This document shows positions 39,664 to 48,433 of a DNA stretch of 64,000 bases, piece after piece (positions within the stretch are counted from its first letter, which is position 1; the number at the start of each line of letters is the position of its first letter). Origin of the DNA: Devosia sp. A8/3-2 (GTDB lineage Bacteria; Pseudomonadota; Alphaproteobacteria; Rhizobiales; Devosiaceae); assembly GCA_025452255.1 (NCBI GenBank), contig CP104974.1, forward strand, positions 434,001-498,000, given 5' to 3'. The notes under the pieces are model-generated. The model was given only the letters and a program-made list of their open reading frames with translations. It had not been told where the DNA came from and did no database searches. A program made the position numbers and the translations under genes.

Positions 39664-39765
39664 CCCCACCCTTGATCCCTCCCCACAAGGGGGAGGGAGA
39701 CGATGGAGCCGTGAGGTCTTAGCCTGCGCCTCCTTCCCCTTGATGGGGAGGGATTGAGGGTGGGG
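39664..39765. repeat. Long inverted repeat, family D (copy 2)
   Basis: Arms CCCCACCCTTGATCCCTCCCC-like and GGGGAGGGATTGAGGGTGGGG-like (39664 onward and up to 39765), two mismatches over 21 bases, spacer about 60. Related in layout and base composition to the element at 23844-23956. Confidence 0.7.
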
Positions 39766-39810
39766 TGACGGGAGCCACGAAGGCGAATTTGCCCGATCGA
39801 AGACTCGACT

Positions 39811-39850
39811 CTATTTCAGTTCATGCTTATATAAGTCTAAACTAAAATAG
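39811..39850. promoter_or_regulatory. Nested concentric palindrome before the second SRPBCC-ArsR pair
   Basis: Outer arms CTATTTCAGTT (39811-39821) / AACTAAAATAG (39840-39850), 10 of 11 bases paired, and an inner perfect palindrome CTTATATAAG (39826-39835), both centred at 39830.5. Ends 12 bases before the SRPBCC ATG; probable operator of the ArsR protein encoded by the second gene. Confidence 0.68.
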
Positions 39851-39861
39851 AGGAGAGAGAC

Positions 39862-40506
39862 ATGGCATTCGACATCGCCGCCCATCTGGGCGCCATGATC
39901 CGCGAAGTCCGCAATCTTGAAAAGGACGGCCAGCCCGCCAAGGCCGTCATTGCCTCGCGCGTCTACCAGACGTCGCCTGCCGATCTGTGGGATGCCCTGA
40001 CCCAGCCCGAGCGGCTCAAGCGCTGGTTTGCCCCGGTCAGCGGCGATCTGCAACTGGGCGGCCGCTATCATGTCGAGGGCAATGCCAGTGGCACGGTCAC
40101 GGCCTGCGAGCCGGAAAAGTCCATGGCCCTGACATGGGAATTCGGCGGCTTTACCAGTTGGGTCAATCTCACGCTGACGCCGGAAGAGGCCGGCACCGAG
40201 CTCGAACTCGAACATATCGCCCAGATCAGTCCGCATTGGGACCAGTTCGGCCCGGGCGCCGTGGGTGTCGGCTGGGACCTGAGCTTTCTGGGCCTGACGG
40301 CGCATCTCGAGCGGCCGGACGCCGATGTGAGGGCGGAGGGGCTGGGCGGCTGGGAGGTATCGGACGAAGCCAAGACGCTGGTCCGCGCCGCCAGCGACGA
40401 TTGGGGCCGCGCCGCCATTGCCGCCGGCGAGGATCGCGCGCATGCGCTCAAGGCCGCCGAGGCCACCCGCGCCTTCTATTCGGGCGAAGCGCCCATGGGT
40501 GGCTGA
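39862..40506 (+). CDS. SRPBCC (AHSA1-type) protein
   Basis: 214 residues, uninterrupted. VIASRVYQTSPADLWDALTQ, PERLKRWFAPVSGDLQLGGR, WEFGGFTSWVNLTLTPEEAG mark the START-like fold. Longer than the SRPBCC protein at 28584 by about 60 residues at the C-terminus. Good ribosome site (GAGGAGA). The stop overlaps the arsR start (TGATG), so the two are coupled. Ligand unknown. Confidence 0.88.
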   Translation: MAFDIAAHLGAMIREVRNLEKDGQPAKAVIASRVYQTSPADLWDALTQPERLKRWFAPVSGDLQLGGRYHVEGNASGTVTACEPEKSMALTWEFGGFTSWVNLTLTPEEAGTELELEHIAQISPHWDQFGPGAVGVGWDLSFLGLTAHLERPDADVRAEGLGGWEVSDEAKTLVRAASDDWGRAAIAAGEDRAHALKAAEATRAFYSGEAPMGG

Positions 40507-40844
40507 TGCACGCTTTCGACGTCCTTGGCGATCCGGTGCGCCGCCGTATTCTGGAACTGCTCGCCGAGCGCAGAACATGCCTCCGGCGAGGTGGTGGCGG
40601 TGATCGCTGCCGAATTCGGTATTTCCCGGGCCGGTGTCAGCCAGCACCTCAAGGTGCTGCGCGATGCCGGTTTCGCCTGAGTGCGGCCTGTAGGCACGCG
40701 CCGGGTCTATGTGCTCGACGCTTCGCCGCTGCGGCATCGATGATTGGCTCGAGCGCTTCCGCGTCTTCTGGCCGCATAAGCTCAATGCGCTGGCCACCGA
40801 AATCGCCCGCGGCAAGAAGGCGCGCGGCAGAACTGGGCGACTAG
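40506..40844 (+). CDS. ArsR family regulator
   Basis: FDVLGDPVRRRILELLAERE, SGEVVAVIAAEFGISRAGVS, QHLKVLRDAGF, RPVGTRRVYVLDASPL and IDDWLERFRVFWPHKLNALA form a complete small winged-helix regulator. Two extra A residues before GAA (40572, 40829), a compensated pair near 40676 that creates a false in-frame TGA, and a break near 40736 disturb the frame. Corrected stop is TAG at 40842-40844. It probably acts on the dyad at 39811-39850. Confidence 0.82.
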   Translation: MHAFDVLGDPVRRRILELLAERRTCLRRGGGGDRCRIRYFPGRCQPAPQGAARCRFRLSAACRHAPGLCARRFAAAASMIGSSASASSGRISSMRWPPKSPAARRRAAELGD

Positions 40845-40854
40845 CCGGCCGGCG

Positions 40855-41160
40855 CTACTTGCAGACCGGCTTGCCCAGCTCGAGCGCAAATTCGCGCGGC
40901 CCGGCCCAGCCTTGCCCATGGCTATTGGGCACATCGACAATTTTGACCTCAAGGGTGCATTCCCCGCCGGTCACCCGGTAAAGATCGGTGTCGATAAATT
41001 CGACGGCGCCAATACCCTCGAACCCGAAGGCGTCGACCACACCATCATCGGCGATGATCGCCTGCAATTCCCTTTGCCGCTGATATTGCGGCGGCAGCGC
41101 TGCCAGAGCGGGCAAGGCGGTTATCGCCGCAAACCCCAAGGCAATCGACAAGCGCAGCAT
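40855..41160 (-). CDS. Small exported hypothetical protein
   Basis: 101 residues. Signal peptide MLRLSIALGFAAITALPALA-A, then a mature part with two Cys (GGECTLEVKIVDV and KPVCK) that could form a disulfide. The start is set by GGGAGAGATGGA before ATG 41160. Not recognised as a known family. Convergent with the arsR gene. Confidence 0.65.
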   Translation of the reverse strand: MLRLSIALGFAAITALPALAALPPQYQRQRELQAIIADDGVVDAFGFEGIGAVEFIDTDLYRVTGGECTLEVKIVDVPNSHGQGWAGPREFALELGKPVCK

Positions 41161-41283
41161 TCCATCTCTCCCAGACCCAGCGGCATCGTGGATGAACGCT
41201 CCGTGAATGCAACCTTCCAGCTGTTGCCGCAATTGTTTTCTAGGTTAGGGTCACCTCACCTTCAGCCGAGAACAGAGATTTTC

Positions 41284-41916
41284 ATGATTCGCCACGATGC
41301 CCTGCTGCTCGGTCTATCCACCGCTCTTGCCCTGAGCCTGCCCGCCTTTGCGCTCGATCGGGCGCTGAGCGCCGAAGAGCAGCAGCTCATTGCCAATATC
41401 AATCAGCACAATTCGGCGATCCGCTCCATGGCGGGCCGGTTCTTGCAGATCGATACCAATGGCGGGCGCACCGAGGGCACCTTCTTCCTCGAGCGGCCCG
41501 ACAAGGTGCGGTTCCGCTATAACCCGCCCAGCCGCGAGGAAATCGTCTCGGTGGGCCGTGGCTTCTACGTGCTCAACCGCAAGGACGAGACCTATTACGC
41601 CTATCCGCAGGATACGATCCCGCTGCGCCAGTTCCTCGGCGACAAGATCGATCTGCTCACCGCCAATGTGGTCAATGTCACCAATTCGGACGGCTATATG
41701 TCGATCACCGTGGTCGATCAGACCGTGGCCGGCACCGTGCAGGTCTCGCTGATTTTCGACACCACGACCTTCGATCTGGCACAATGGAGCTCGGTCGAGC
41801 CCAGCGGGGCCGAACTCACCTTCTCGCTCTATGATGTGGAAAAAGACGTGCAGATCCCGCGCGCCTATTTCTCGATTCCTGCGACCTATAAGGGCGTCGA
41901 TCCCTCGACGCGCTAG
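41284..41916 (+). CDS. lolA: Outer membrane lipoprotein carrier LolA
   Basis: 210 residues, uninterrupted. Signal peptide (LGLSTALALSLPAFA), then SAEEQQLIANINQHNSAIRS, MAGRFLQIDTNGGRTEGTFF, LERPDKVRFRYNPPSREEIV, matching the LolA half-barrel that ferries lipoproteins across the periplasm. In alphaproteobacteria it frequently follows ftsK, as here at about 1.7 kb. Confidence 0.88.
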   Translation: MIRHDALLLGLSTALALSLPAFALDRALSAEEQQLIANINQHNSAIRSMAGRFLQIDTNGGRTEGTFFLERPDKVRFRYNPPSREEIVSVGRGFYVLNRKDETYYAYPQDTIPLRQFLGDKIDLLTANVVNVTNSDGYMSITVVDQTVAGTVQVSLIFDTTTFDLAQWSSVEPSGAELTFSLYDVEKDVQIPRAYFSIPATYKGVDPSTR

Positions 41917-41941
41917 GCCCCAGCCACAGCATCTCGCTCAT

Positions 41942-41977
41942 AAAAAGGTCCCTTCCAGCGTGGAAGGGGCCCTTTTT
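41942..41977. terminator. Bidirectional terminator between lolA and uppP
   Basis: AAAAAGG-CCCTTCCA / TGGAAGGGG-CCTTTTT stem with an A-run and a T-run at its ends, between convergent lolA and uppP. Confidence 0.88.
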
Positions 41978-41992
41978 GCAACGGGGTTGGTC

Positions 41993-42803
41993 TTATCGCC
42001 CAAACGCCGGGATCGCCACCAGACCCGCCGCGCCGACGGCAATGCGCCACCAGGCGAAGGGGGCAAAGCCGTGCTTGCTGACAAAGCCGAGCAGGTATTT
42101 CACCACGATCGCACCCACCACGAAGGACGCGGCAAAGCCAATGGCGATATTGAGCCCCGGGCTCATATCGATCAATTCGCGGCTCTTGTAGAGGTCGTAG
42201 CCAAGCGCCCACCATGATGGGCAGGGCGATGAAAAAGGTGAATTCGGCGGCGCTCCGCTTGGTCGCACCAAACAGCATGGCGCCCACCACGGTCGAGCCC
42301 GAGCGTGACACGCCGGGGATGAGGCTCAGCATCTGGAACAACCCGACGATCAGCGCCAGATGCCGGGGAAACTGGTAGATATCGTCGTATTTTTCCTGCT
42401 TGGGCATGCGGTCAACGATGAGCAGGACAATGCCCCCGATCAGCAGGCTGATGCAGATCACCAGTGGGGATTCGTAGATCACCTGCTGGATATATTCGCG
42501 CGCCAGCACACCCACGACAATGGCGGGCAAGCAGGCCAGAATGACCCCGATGGCAAAGCGCCGGGCATAGGCCTTGCCGGTCAACGCATCGTGGATCAGC
42601 AGTCCCAGTTTGGCGAAATAGACGGTGATCACGGCCGAGATTGCGCCCAGCTGAATCAGCACGATGAAGGTGGCCGGCTGGCTCAGGCCAAAAAAATGAC
42701 CGGCCAGGAGCAGGTGACCGGTGGAACTGACAGGCAGGAATTCGGTAAGGCCTTCGAGGATTCCAAGGATCAGCGGCACAAAAAGACCTTGATCGACGTT
42801 CAT
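41993..42803 (-). CDS. uppP: Undecaprenyl-diphosphatase UppP (BacA)
   Basis: Integral membrane phosphatase recycling the lipid carrier for peptidoglycan synthesis. Signature motifs LGILEGLTEFLPVSSTGHLL (catalytic Glu and Ser/Thr) and LIPGVSRSGSTVVGAML (PGxSRSG). Several helices follow. The frame breaks near 42210 (IMVGA to YDLYKSREL), with about 268 residues when joined. A single copy in the window. Confidence 0.94.
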
Positions 42804-42921
42804 TTGATCTCCTAAGTCATTCCGACGGGCCTCTCCCTTCGCAAAGCTCTAGCGCTGTTCGCGTCATGCGCCAAGCCGCGGCGGGACACACGGCTCCAAA
42901 ACAACAAGAGCGCAATTGCCC

Positions 42922-43600
42922 ATGCCGACATTGCTCCATCATCCGCTGGATCCGTCTTCCCGCATTATCCGTCTGATGTGCGCCGAATATGGCGTTCCGC
43001 TCGATATGGAGGAGATCAAGCCACGGCTGCGCACGCCCGAATTGCTCGAACTCAATCCGGCCGCCACTTTGCCCATCTTCATGGGTGAAGATGACATTGC
43101 GGTGATCGGGATTCTCGCCAATATCCACACCATCGAAGATCTCTATACCCCCGCCATCGTGGCCGGCCTCATCCCTGCCGAGCCGAGTCCGCGCGCCGAA
43201 ATGTGGCGGCTGATCGAGATGGGTCATCTTCAAGCTCAATGATGAAGTGACCCGCTATGTCCTCGAGGAAAAGATCGTCAAGCGCGACCAGCGCGGCGCC
43301 ACGCCCGACCCCGCCGTGCTGCGGGTGGCCAAGGCGAACCTCAATGAGCACATGCTCTATTTCAACTGGCTCTTCGCCACCCGCTCGTGGCTGGCCGGCG
43401 ACATCATGACCACGGCCGATTTCGCCACGGCGGCGCATTTGTCGACGCTCGACTATCTGGGCGATATCGATTGGGGCAAGGCCGGCGAGACCCGCGACTG
43501 GTATTCCCGCATCAAATCCCGCCCCGCCTTCCGCACCCTGCTCAACGACCGCGTCGTCGCCATGCCCCCGCAAAAGGGCTATGCGGATCTGGATTTCTGA
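42922..43600 (+). CDS. Glutathione S-transferase family protein
   Basis: N-terminal thioredoxin-like domain: LLHHPLDPSSRIIRLMCAEY, NPAATLPIFMGEDDIAVI (cis-Pro); C-terminal helical domain with RSWLAGDIMTTADFATAAHL and SRPAFRTLLNDRV. An extra A near 43220 (GAG-TGG reads GAGATGG) separates the halves. About 226 residues when joined. ATG 42922 preferred; a TTG two codons earlier is possible. Substrate unknown. Confidence 0.85.
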
Positions 43601-43613
43601 AGCCAACCCCACG

Positions 43614-43700
43614 GTGTCATTCCCGCGAAAGCGGAACCTCCGTTTGCAGGCGGCGTCTCGCCCCATTAAACAGGGGTTCCCGCTTTCGCGGGAATGACCT
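43614..43700. repeat. Inverted repeat family B, copy 1
   Basis: GGTGTCATTCCCGCGAAAGC at the left and GCTTTCGCGGGAATGACCT-like at the right, with inner arms GGAACCTCCGTTT / AAACAGGGGTTCC. Related copies at 54331-54409 and 63503-63585. It ends directly at the start of queG. Confidence 0.85.
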
Positions 43701-43702
43701 GG

Positions 43703-44847
43703 ATGATGATGGCCGACGCAGCGACACCTGCCAGCACCGAAAAACTGATCGCCGAGCTCAAGGCCCGCGCCTTGGCGCTCGGCTTTGACAGCTTTGGCAT
43801 TGCCCCGGCCGGCGCGCGGCCCGACCTGCCGCAAAAGCTGCAGGCGGCGCTGGAGGCCGGCTGGCATGGCGATATGGACTGGATGGCCGAGACGGCCACC
43901 CGCCGCGCCAGCCCCAGTGAACTCTGGCCCGAGGTGCGCTCCATCATTCTGCTCGGCGTCAATTATGGCCCCGAGAGCGATCCGCTCGCCATTTTGGGTG
44001 AAAAATCGCTCGGCTCGATTTCCGTCTATGCCCGCAATCGCGATTATCATGAGCTGATCAAGGGCAAGCTCAAGGAATTGGCCGGGCTGCTGGCCTGCCG
44101 GGCCGGGGCTGATGTGAAAGTTTTCGTCGATACCGCTCCCGTCATGGAAAAACCTTTGGCCGAGGCGGCGGGCCCGGGCTGGCAGGGCAAGCATACTGTG
44201 CTGGTCAGTCGCGAATTTGGCTCTGGCTGTTTCTGGGGGCTATTTTCACGTCGGCGGAGCTGCCCGGGGATAAGCCGCATGCAGAAAGCTGCGGCTCGTG
44301 CACGCGATGCCTCGATATCTGCCCCACCAAGGCCTTTCCGGCGCCCTTCCAGCTCGATTCGCGGCGGTGCACGGCCTATCTCTCGGTCGAGCATAAAGGC
44401 CCCATTCCCGTAGAATTCCGCGTGCCCATGGGCAACCGCATCTATGGGTGCGACGATTGCACGGCCGTCTGCCCTCGGAACAAATTTGCCAGTGTCAGCC
44501 GCGAGGCAAAATTGCAGGCGCGCGAGGACTCGGAACGCCCGGCTCTGGCGGATCTGGTGGCACTTGACGATGCCCAGTTCCGCGCCCTGTTTGCCGGCTC
44601 GCCGGTCAAGCGGATCGGGCATTCCCGCTTCCTGCGCAATGTGCTGATTGCCATCGGCAATTCGGACGATCTGTCGCTGCTGCCTTTGGCGCAGGCCCGG
44701 CTTGATGCCAATGACCCGCTGGTGCGTGGGGCTGCTATCTGGGCGCTGCGGCGGCTCGACCCCGAGCAGGGCGAGCGCTTGCGGCTGGACTATTTGCCCG
44801 CCGAAAGCGACAAGAGCGTGCAAGCGGAATGGACCGGGGATATCTGA
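43703..44847 (+). CDS. queG: Epoxyqueuosine reductase QueG
   Basis: Cobalamin- and 4Fe-4S-dependent enzyme for the last step of queuosine tRNA modification. LGFDSFGIAPAGARPDLPQK, MDWMAETATRRASP, LGVNYGPESDP; cluster motifs CGSCTRCLDICPTKAFPAP and CDDCTAVCPRNKFA; then HEAT-like repeats (DPLVRGAAIWALRRLDPEQ). A C is missing at 44222 (TCCTGGCTG reads TCTGGCTG), with TSAELPGDKPH in the next frame. Three ATG codons in a row at 43703-43711 make the start ambiguous. Confidence 0.92.
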
Positions 44848-45715
44848 ATGCGCGCCTTCTTTTTCGGCTCGGGCTTTTCCTCCCGGGCAGCGGCCTTGGC
44901 CCTCAAGACGGGCGAACCGGGGTCACTCTTTCAGGGACAGTCCGCACGCCCGAAAAAGCTACCGCCCTCGCCGCCGCGGCCGATCACATCCACCTGTTCG
45001 ACGGCACTGCGCCCGGCCCCAGCCCGGGCCCGGACCTGCGCGCGGCCAGCCATGTCGTGCTCTCCATTGCCCCCGGACCGGACGGCGATCCGGCCTTGCA
45101 GCACCGCGCCGATCTGGATGCGGCAACGAACCTGCAATGGCTCTGCTATTATTCCACGATCGGGGTCTATGGGGATTTCGGCGGCAACTGGATCGACGAA
45201 ACCGCTCCGCTCGTGCCGCGCAATGAGCGCAGTGATCGTCGCGTACTGGCCGAACAAGCTCGGCGCGATTATGCGCGCGAGCGCAGCGTGCCCCTGACCA
45301 TTCTGCGGCTGGCCGGCATCTATGGCCCCGGCCGCTCCGCCTTCGACAAGCTGCGCGATGGCAGTGCCCACCGCATCGTCAAACCCGGCCGGTGTTCAAT
45401 CGCATCCATGTTGCCGATATCAGGCGCGTGACGGCCTTGGCCGCCCAACAGCGGCTCGATGGCACGTTCAATCTCGCCGATGACGAACCCACAGCGCCCC
45501 GGGATGTGGTGACCCATGCCGCCGCTTTGCTCGGCATGGGGCCGCCGCCGGCCGTGGATTTCGAGAGCGCCGACCTCACACCCATGCAGCGCAGCTTTTA
45601 TGCCGACAACAAGCGCGTCTCCAATGCGGCGATCAAGAGCGCGTTGGGGATCGAGCTGCTCTATCCCGATTATCGTACCGGCCTTGCGTCCATTCTGGAG
45701 AGTGAACAATCATGA
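44848..45715 (+). CDS. NAD-dependent epimerase/SDR-like protein (YeeZ type)
   Basis: Extended SDR-like fold: FFFGSGFSSRAAALAL as nucleotide loop (GxGxxxR), TVRTPEKATALAAAA, SHVVLSIAPGPDGDPAL, YYSTIGVYGDFGGNWIDE (YSTxGVY), RLAGIYGPGRSAFDKLRDG and HVADIRRVTALAAQQ. Starts right after the queG stop (TGAATG). Breaks near 44920 and at 45390, where CCAGGTGTTC has lost its A. Substrate unknown; sugar-nucleotide-like. Confidence 0.85.
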
Positions 45716-46365
45716 GCGCGCCCCAGCCCGCCAAATCGGCGCCCGAACGCGTCGTGCTCGAAGGACATTATGCCCGGCTCGAGCCACTTGATCTGCACCA
45801 TGCTGCCGATCTGTTTGCGGTTTCGACCATGCCGGGCGGGGCCGAGCGCTATCACTGGCTGTTTAGCTATCCGCCGCAGACGCTGGCAGAGCAGGAAGCG
45901 CGGATTATCGAGACCAATGCGGGGCCGGAGCGCTATGTGGCGGTCATCGACAAGGCAAGCGGCAAGGCGCAGGGCCAGCAGGGCTGGATGCGCATTTTCC
46001 CCGAACATGCCTCCATCGAAATCGGTGGCGTCTATTGGGGGCCGGCCATGGCGCGCACGCGGGTGGCGACCGAAGCGCTTTATCTGTTCGCCCGCCACGC
46101 GTTCGACGACTCGGGCTATCGGCGCTTTGAATGGAAGTGCAATGCGCTCAACCTGCCCTCGAAGGCAGCGGCCGAGCGCCTCGGCTTCCAATATGAAGGC
46201 CAGTTCCGCCGCGACCGCATCTTCAAGAACCAAAGCCGCGACACCGACTGGTATTCGATCATCGACGAGGAATGGCCGGCCCTGCGCGCCGAATATGAGC
46301 GCTGGCTGAGCCCGGATAATTTTGGGCCGGATGGGATGCAGAAGAGCAAGTTGCAGACGCGGTAG
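45712..46365 (+). CDS. GNAT family N-acetyltransferase (RimJ/RimL type)
   Basis: 217 residues, uninterrupted. YARLEPLDLHHAADLFAVST, IGGVYWGPAMARTRVATEAL (acetyl-CoA loop region), RRFEWKCNALNLPSKAAAER, LGFQYEGQFRRD. Overlaps the SDR gene by four bases (ATGA), so queG-SDR-GNAT form one transcript. Substrate unknown. Confidence 0.9.
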   Translation: MSAPQPAKSAPERVVLEGHYARLEPLDLHHAADLFAVSTMPGGAERYHWLFSYPPQTLAEQEARIIETNAGPERYVAVIDKASGKAQGQQGWMRIFPEHASIEIGGVYWGPAMARTRVATEALYLFARHAFDDSGYRRFEWKCNALNLPSKAAAERLGFQYEGQFRRDRIFKNQSRDTDWYSIIDEEWPALRAEYERWLSPDNFGPDGMQKSKLQTR

Positions 46366-46409
46366 TTTTGGCGAGATGGGCAGCTCATGCCGCCTCACCC
46401 ACCGCATCT

Positions 46410-46482
46410 CCCTCGGGCTTGACCCGAGGGCCACTCGCCAGTTGCGCCGGGTTGGGAAAGACCCTCGGGTCAAGCCCGAGGG
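46410..46482. repeat. REPIN-like doublet (family C, copy 2)
   Basis: CCCTCGGG-CTTGA-CCCGAGGG (46410-46430) and CCCTCGGG-TCAAG-CCCGAGGG (46462-46482), opposite orientation, 73 bases overall, as at 25817-25888. Confidence 0.82.
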
Positions 46483-46520
46483 AGAGCGGTGGTTGGGGAG
46501 CGATCCTGTTCTACTCACAA

Positions 46521-46609
46521 TGTCATCCCGGCGCAGGCCGGGATCCATGCTGAAGGCTCACCACATCAACTGAGTTCACAGCATGGATTCCGGCCTGCGC
46601 CGGAATGAC
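46521..46609. repeat. Inverted repeat family A, copy 1
   Basis: Left arm TGTCATCCCGGCGCAGGCCG-GGATCCATGCTG and right arm CAGCATGGATTCC-GGCCTGCGCCGGAATGACC, spacer about 26. The right arm forms the end of the neighbouring hydrolase frame (SFRRRPESML). Copy 2 at 48187-48284. Confidence 0.88.
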
Positions 46610-47412
46610 CTGGTGATTGGGGGAGGATTGCGGCTCCTAACCCCCTCCGCCAGATGCATCACCGCATCCCTCAGCCGTGCCGAGTCTTCGTCCCGGCTCA
46701 GCCGGTGATCGCCATCGGGGATCAGCGACAGCGTCACCGGGTCGTGCAGGATGTGGGTGACCAGCTTTATCGCATGGGCCCGGGGCACGTCGGGGTCTCG
46801 GCCGCCCTGCAATATGGTGACCGGGCATCCGGTTTCGATTACGCCGCCAAATAGCAGGTGCTTTTCGCCGTCCTCGATCAACGCGCGGGTGATGCGATAG
46901 GGCGTGTCGGAATATTGGCTGGGCTGGTCGATATGGCCATTATTCTGCAGGCTTTCATGCTCGGCCGGGGTAAAGCCGGGCAGCATCAATTCGCGGGTCA
47001 TATCGACGGCCGGGGCAATCAGCACGAGGCCAGCGCAGCGGTTTTCGCCGCGTCGTTGCATGGCGCGCACCAGCAGCAATGCCAGCCAGCCGCCCATGGA
47101 CGAGCCGACAATGATCTGCGGCCCGGCGGTGGTGGCGAAGACCGCTTCGGCCTCTTCGAGCCAGCGGCTGATCGTGCCCCGGTCGAAATCGCCGCCCGAA
47201 ACGCCATGGCCCGAATAATCGAAGCGCGTCACGCAAAGGCCCTTTTGTGCGCCCAGACCATCGAGCGCCATCGCCTTGCTGCCCATCATGTCCGAGCGGA
47301 AACCGCCCAGCCAGAACAGGCCCGGAGCCGTTCCGGGGCGCTGTTCGACCGCAATATCGCGGCCTGCGGCGCCTGAGGCGAGCGGAAGGGAGAAAGCGTT
47401 GATGGTGGACAT
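46576..47412 (-). CDS. Alpha/beta hydrolase
   Basis: Serine hydrolase fold: PGLFWLGGFRSDMMGSKAMA, FDYSGHGVSGGDF, IIVGSSMGGWLALLLVRAMQ (nucleophile Ser in GSSMGG), GCPVTILQGGRDPDVPRAHA (acid), SLIPDGDHRLSRDED (His). Similar to ABHD10-like thioesterases. The C-terminal SFRRRPESML is encoded inside repeat A, so the natural end may have been earlier (LAEGVRSR). Start 47412. Confidence 0.85.
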   Translation of the reverse strand: MSTINAFSLPLASGAAGRDIAVEQRPGTAPGLFWLGGFRSDMMGSKAMALDGLGAQKGLCVTRFDYSGHGVSGGDFDRGTISRWLEEAEAVFATTAGPQIIVGSSMGGWLALLLVRAMQRRGENRCAGLVLIAPAVDMTRELMLPGFTPAEHESLQNNGHIDQPSQYSDTPYRITRALIEDGEKHLLFGGVIETGCPVTILQGGRDPDVPRAHAIKLVTHILHDPVTLSLIPDGDHRLSRDEDSARLRDAVMHLAEGVRSRNPPPITRSFRRRPESML

Positions 47413-47564
47413 AAGGCCGGCACTCTGCAATTGACTGGGCGGAAGCGTTTCAACAACGCAACAGGGCGCAATATACCCCCGTTTGCCAGTTGACTTATGT
47501 TCCCGCTAACACGATTTTATGGCCGATTTCACCATTTGGCTTAACAACACAAGGATCGTTTGCC

Positions 47565-48101
47565 ATTCGCCGTCCCATGAGACCCGTCGCGCCCCAGAAA
47601 GATGGGCCGCTCTCGAACGAGGATATTGCCAGCCCCGACGTCCAGCTTATCGATGCCGAGGGTGAAAACCGCGGGATCGTCAACACCCGTGCGGCTCTAG
47701 CAGAAGCGCAGGAACAGGGTCTTGACCTTGTCCTGATTTCTCCGAACGCCCAGCCGCCCGTCGCCAAGATGCTCGATCTTGGCCGCTTCAAATATGCCGC
47801 GCAGAAAAAAGCTGCCGAGGCGCGCAAGAAGCAGAAGGTGATCGAGGTCAAGGAAGTCCAGCTGCGTCCCAATATCGATACGCACGACTACGAGACCAAG
47901 ATGAAGGCCGTCCAGCGCTTCCTCGACGATGGCGACCGGGTCAAGGTGACCATGCGCTTCCGTGGCCGCGAAATGGCGCACCGAGAACTTGGCATGCAGC
48001 TGTTGATCAAGGTCAAGGACATGATGGAGCCCGTGGCCAAGGTGGAAAGCCAGCCCCGCTCCGAAGGCCGCCAGATGGTCATGGTGCTGGCACCCAAGTG
48101 A
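47565..48101 (+). CDS. infC: Translation initiation factor IF-3
   Basis: IF-3, binds 30S and checks start codons: [92 protein letters not shown] choose ATT at 47565 as the start: AAGGA lies nine bases before it, and ATT-CGC-CGT-CCC gives MRRP, the usual N-terminus of relatives. Rare AUU starts on infC allow IF-3 to repress itself. The in-frame ATG at 47577 is the alternative. Confidence 0.93.
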   Translation: MRRPMRPVAPQKDGPLSNEDIASPDVQLIDAEGENRGIVNTRAALAEAQEQGLDLVLISPNAQPPVAKMLDLGRFKYAAQKKAAEARKKQKVIEVKEVQLRPNIDTHDYETKMKAVQRFLDDGDRVKVTMRFRGREMAHRELGMQLLIKVKDMMEPVAKVESQPRSEGRQMVMVLAPK

Positions 48102-48121
48102 GCGCCACGCCAAGCTAATGC

Positions 48122-48156
48122 AAAAGGCAGGTCCCAAGGGGCCTGCCTTTTTCTTT
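48122..48156 (+). terminator. infC terminator
   Basis: AAAAGGCAGG, loop TCCCAAGGGG, CCTGCCTTTT followed by TCTTT; 20 bases after the infC stop. Confidence 0.9.
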
Positions 48157-48186
48157 GGTTTGGCCCCGGTGCATCACCAACCACGA

Positions 48187-48284
48187 TGTCATCCCGGCGG
48201 AGGCCGGGATCCATGCTGAAGGCTCTCACACCATCCAGCTTGCGGAACCTGCACAGCATGGATTCCGGCCTCCGCCGGAATGAC
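48187..48284. repeat. Inverted repeat family A, copy 2
   Basis: Left arm TGTCATCCCGGCGGAGGCCG-GGATCCATGCTG, right arm CAGCATGGATTCC-GGCCTCCGCCGGAATGACC. Compared with copy 1, GCAGGC changes to GGAGGC on the left and GCCTGC to GCCTCC on the right, a compensatory change that keeps the stem. Confidence 0.88.
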
Positions 48285-48370
48285 CCGGTGGGTGTGGCTA
48301 GTTTGGCGTAGTGCGGGCGTGTGGGGCGTGATGCTTCACCCCCACCGGATGCGTGCCGCGTGGAGAATGG

Positions 48371-48391
48371 CCCTCGGGTCAAGCCCGAGGG
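48371..48391. repeat. REP-like palindrome (family C, single)
   Basis: CCCTCGGG-TCAAG-CCCGAGGG, surrounded by a weaker outer inverted repeat CCCACCGGAT / ATCCGGTGGG. A degenerate further copy is at 51773-51792. Confidence 0.75.
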
Positions 48392-48433
48392 AGATCCGGT
48401 GGGTGGGAGAGCGCGGTGGGACGCTGCCGGAGC

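Noticed and set aside
40678..40680. In-frame TGA in the ArsR gene as possible recoding
   Set aside because: The flanking bases fit one insertion and one deletion (GCC-GAG-GTG expected), the same error types as elsewhere; no selenocysteine context.
25817..48391. CRISPR array from the repeated palindromes
   Set aside because: The copies are scattered singles or inverted doublets, not regularly spaced direct repeats, and there are no cas genes.
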